From assembly GCA_016710685.1 (NCBI GenBank), contig JADJVC010000002.1, positions 248,001 to 312,000 of the forward strand: a DNA stretch of 64,000 bases, written 5' to 3'. The translations under genes were made by a program, and so were the position numbers. Below, in pieces: positions 63,702 through 64,000 of this stretch; positions within the stretch are counted from its first letter, which is position 1, and the number at the start of each line of letters is the position of its first letter. A model generated the notes under the pieces. The model made no database searches. It saw only the letters and a program-made list of their open reading frames with translations, and was not told the origin of the DNA. The stretch is from Flavobacteriales bacterium. GTDB lineage: Bacteria > Bacteroidota > Bacteroidia > Flavobacteriales_F > PHOS-HE28.

Positions 63702-64000
63702 TCATACACCGATAGGAGGGATGGCTTGAAGGATTTTTACGATCAGCTTTCCATAAGAGACTTCATCCAAGTACCGTTCAGTAGTGCTCTTATCCACACC
63801 GATCCCTCCTTCTGCGGCTTGTTGGACCGCAGTGATGAATTCATCCCTGTTCTCCACCTTGTACACCCCTTTCCCCGTTAGTTCCGGGATATAACAATTG
63901 ATGGTGGTGATGACCGGTTTCGAATGGGTCAAATACGTGAGGGGTTTCAGCGAACCATAGGGCTGAGACGGTTTTTCCTGCTTTGGTTCGAACGGATACG
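63702..64000 (-). CDS. C-terminal part of a glycosyltransferase-like protein (truncated by window edge)
   Basis: The frame enters at the right edge and runs YPFEPKQEKPSQPYGSLKPL, THSKPVITTINCYIPELTGK, VYKVENRDEFITAVQQAAEG and YLDEVSYGKLIVKILQAIP to a stop at 63702. The pattern of K-P-hydrophobic, then GVYKVEN...EF, then a repeated helix and a conserved Y near the end, resembles the last 90 residues of GT4 enzymes in surface-polysaccharide loci. The N-terminal domain is outside the window, so the call rests on context and the tail alone. Confidence 0.55.
   Translation of the reverse strand, partial: YPFEPKQEKPSQPYGSLKPLTYLTHSKPVITTINCYIPELTGKGVYKVENRDEFITAVQQAAEGGIGVDKSTTERYLDEVSYGKLIVKILQAIPPIGV

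Overview
The window reads as a chromosomal segment of a high-GC member of the Bacteroidota, most likely an uncultured Flavobacteriales-type lineage. Supporting signs are several secreted proteins with type IX secretion (T9SS) C-terminal signals (types A and B), SprB-like repeats, Bacteroidota promoters (TTTG, about 19-21 nt, TAnnTTTG), a short CarB without the C-terminal MGS-like domain, and family-specific genes such as DUF4834, DUF4783 and a DbpA-tailed DEAD helicase. No tRNA, rRNA, CRISPR array, integrase or transposase was recognised.

Layout. 0-0.5 kb: rpmH with a near-perfect promoter and a terminator. 0.8-7.3 kb: three tandem minus-strand T9SS cargo genes built from shared modules. 7.7-12.6 kb: a PLP aminotransferase, a small secreted LTxxQ-like protein and carB. 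12.6-16.8 kb: a lower-GC accessory island abutting the 3' end of carB. It is bracketed by duplicated carB 3'-end sequences and carries a translationally coupled pair of unknown genes (one DUF5677-like), a HEPN-like gene and a DUF1016/YhcG PDDEXK nuclease gene. Two of these genes share a 129-bp upstream module, and a palindrome family lies upstream of and inside the nuclease gene. 17-25.3 kb: a YCF48-like T9SS protein, a methyltransferase, DUF389 and other membrane proteins, a lipoprotein, a type B T9SS protein and msrA. 27-35.6 kb: DEAD helicase, wecB, radC, rpsT, a WcaJ-type sugar transferase, DUF4834 and YfhO. 35.7-42.2 kb: glycosyltransferases, a flippase and sugar-modifying enzymes. 42.2-48.2 kb: a surface M1 peptidase/beta-barrel fusion, then the DUF4783-nadC-yihY operon divergent from rlmH. 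48.3-64 kb: a large surface-polysaccharide locus with acyltransferase, methyltransferases, GT2 and GT4 glycosyltransferases, GT-C/polymerase-like membrane proteins, deacetylase, formyltransferase and Wzx flippase. Several of its genes overlap by 4 nt.

How the genes fit together. wecB, the priming sugar transferase, the two flippases and about ten glycosyltransferases form the parts list for an O-antigen, capsule or exopolysaccharide. The T9SS cargo proteins could be anchored on such a surface glycan (A-LPS) in this phylum.

Caution on quality. From about 22.7 to 34.3 kb almost every gene, including rpsT and wecB, is broken by small indels. These are most simply consensus errors in a poorly polished stretch. 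Isolated indels or stops also occur near 39.6, 40.95, 47.4, 53.1, 57.2 and 59.3 kb. Such genes are given as single loci of type pseudogene, but most are probably intact in the organism.
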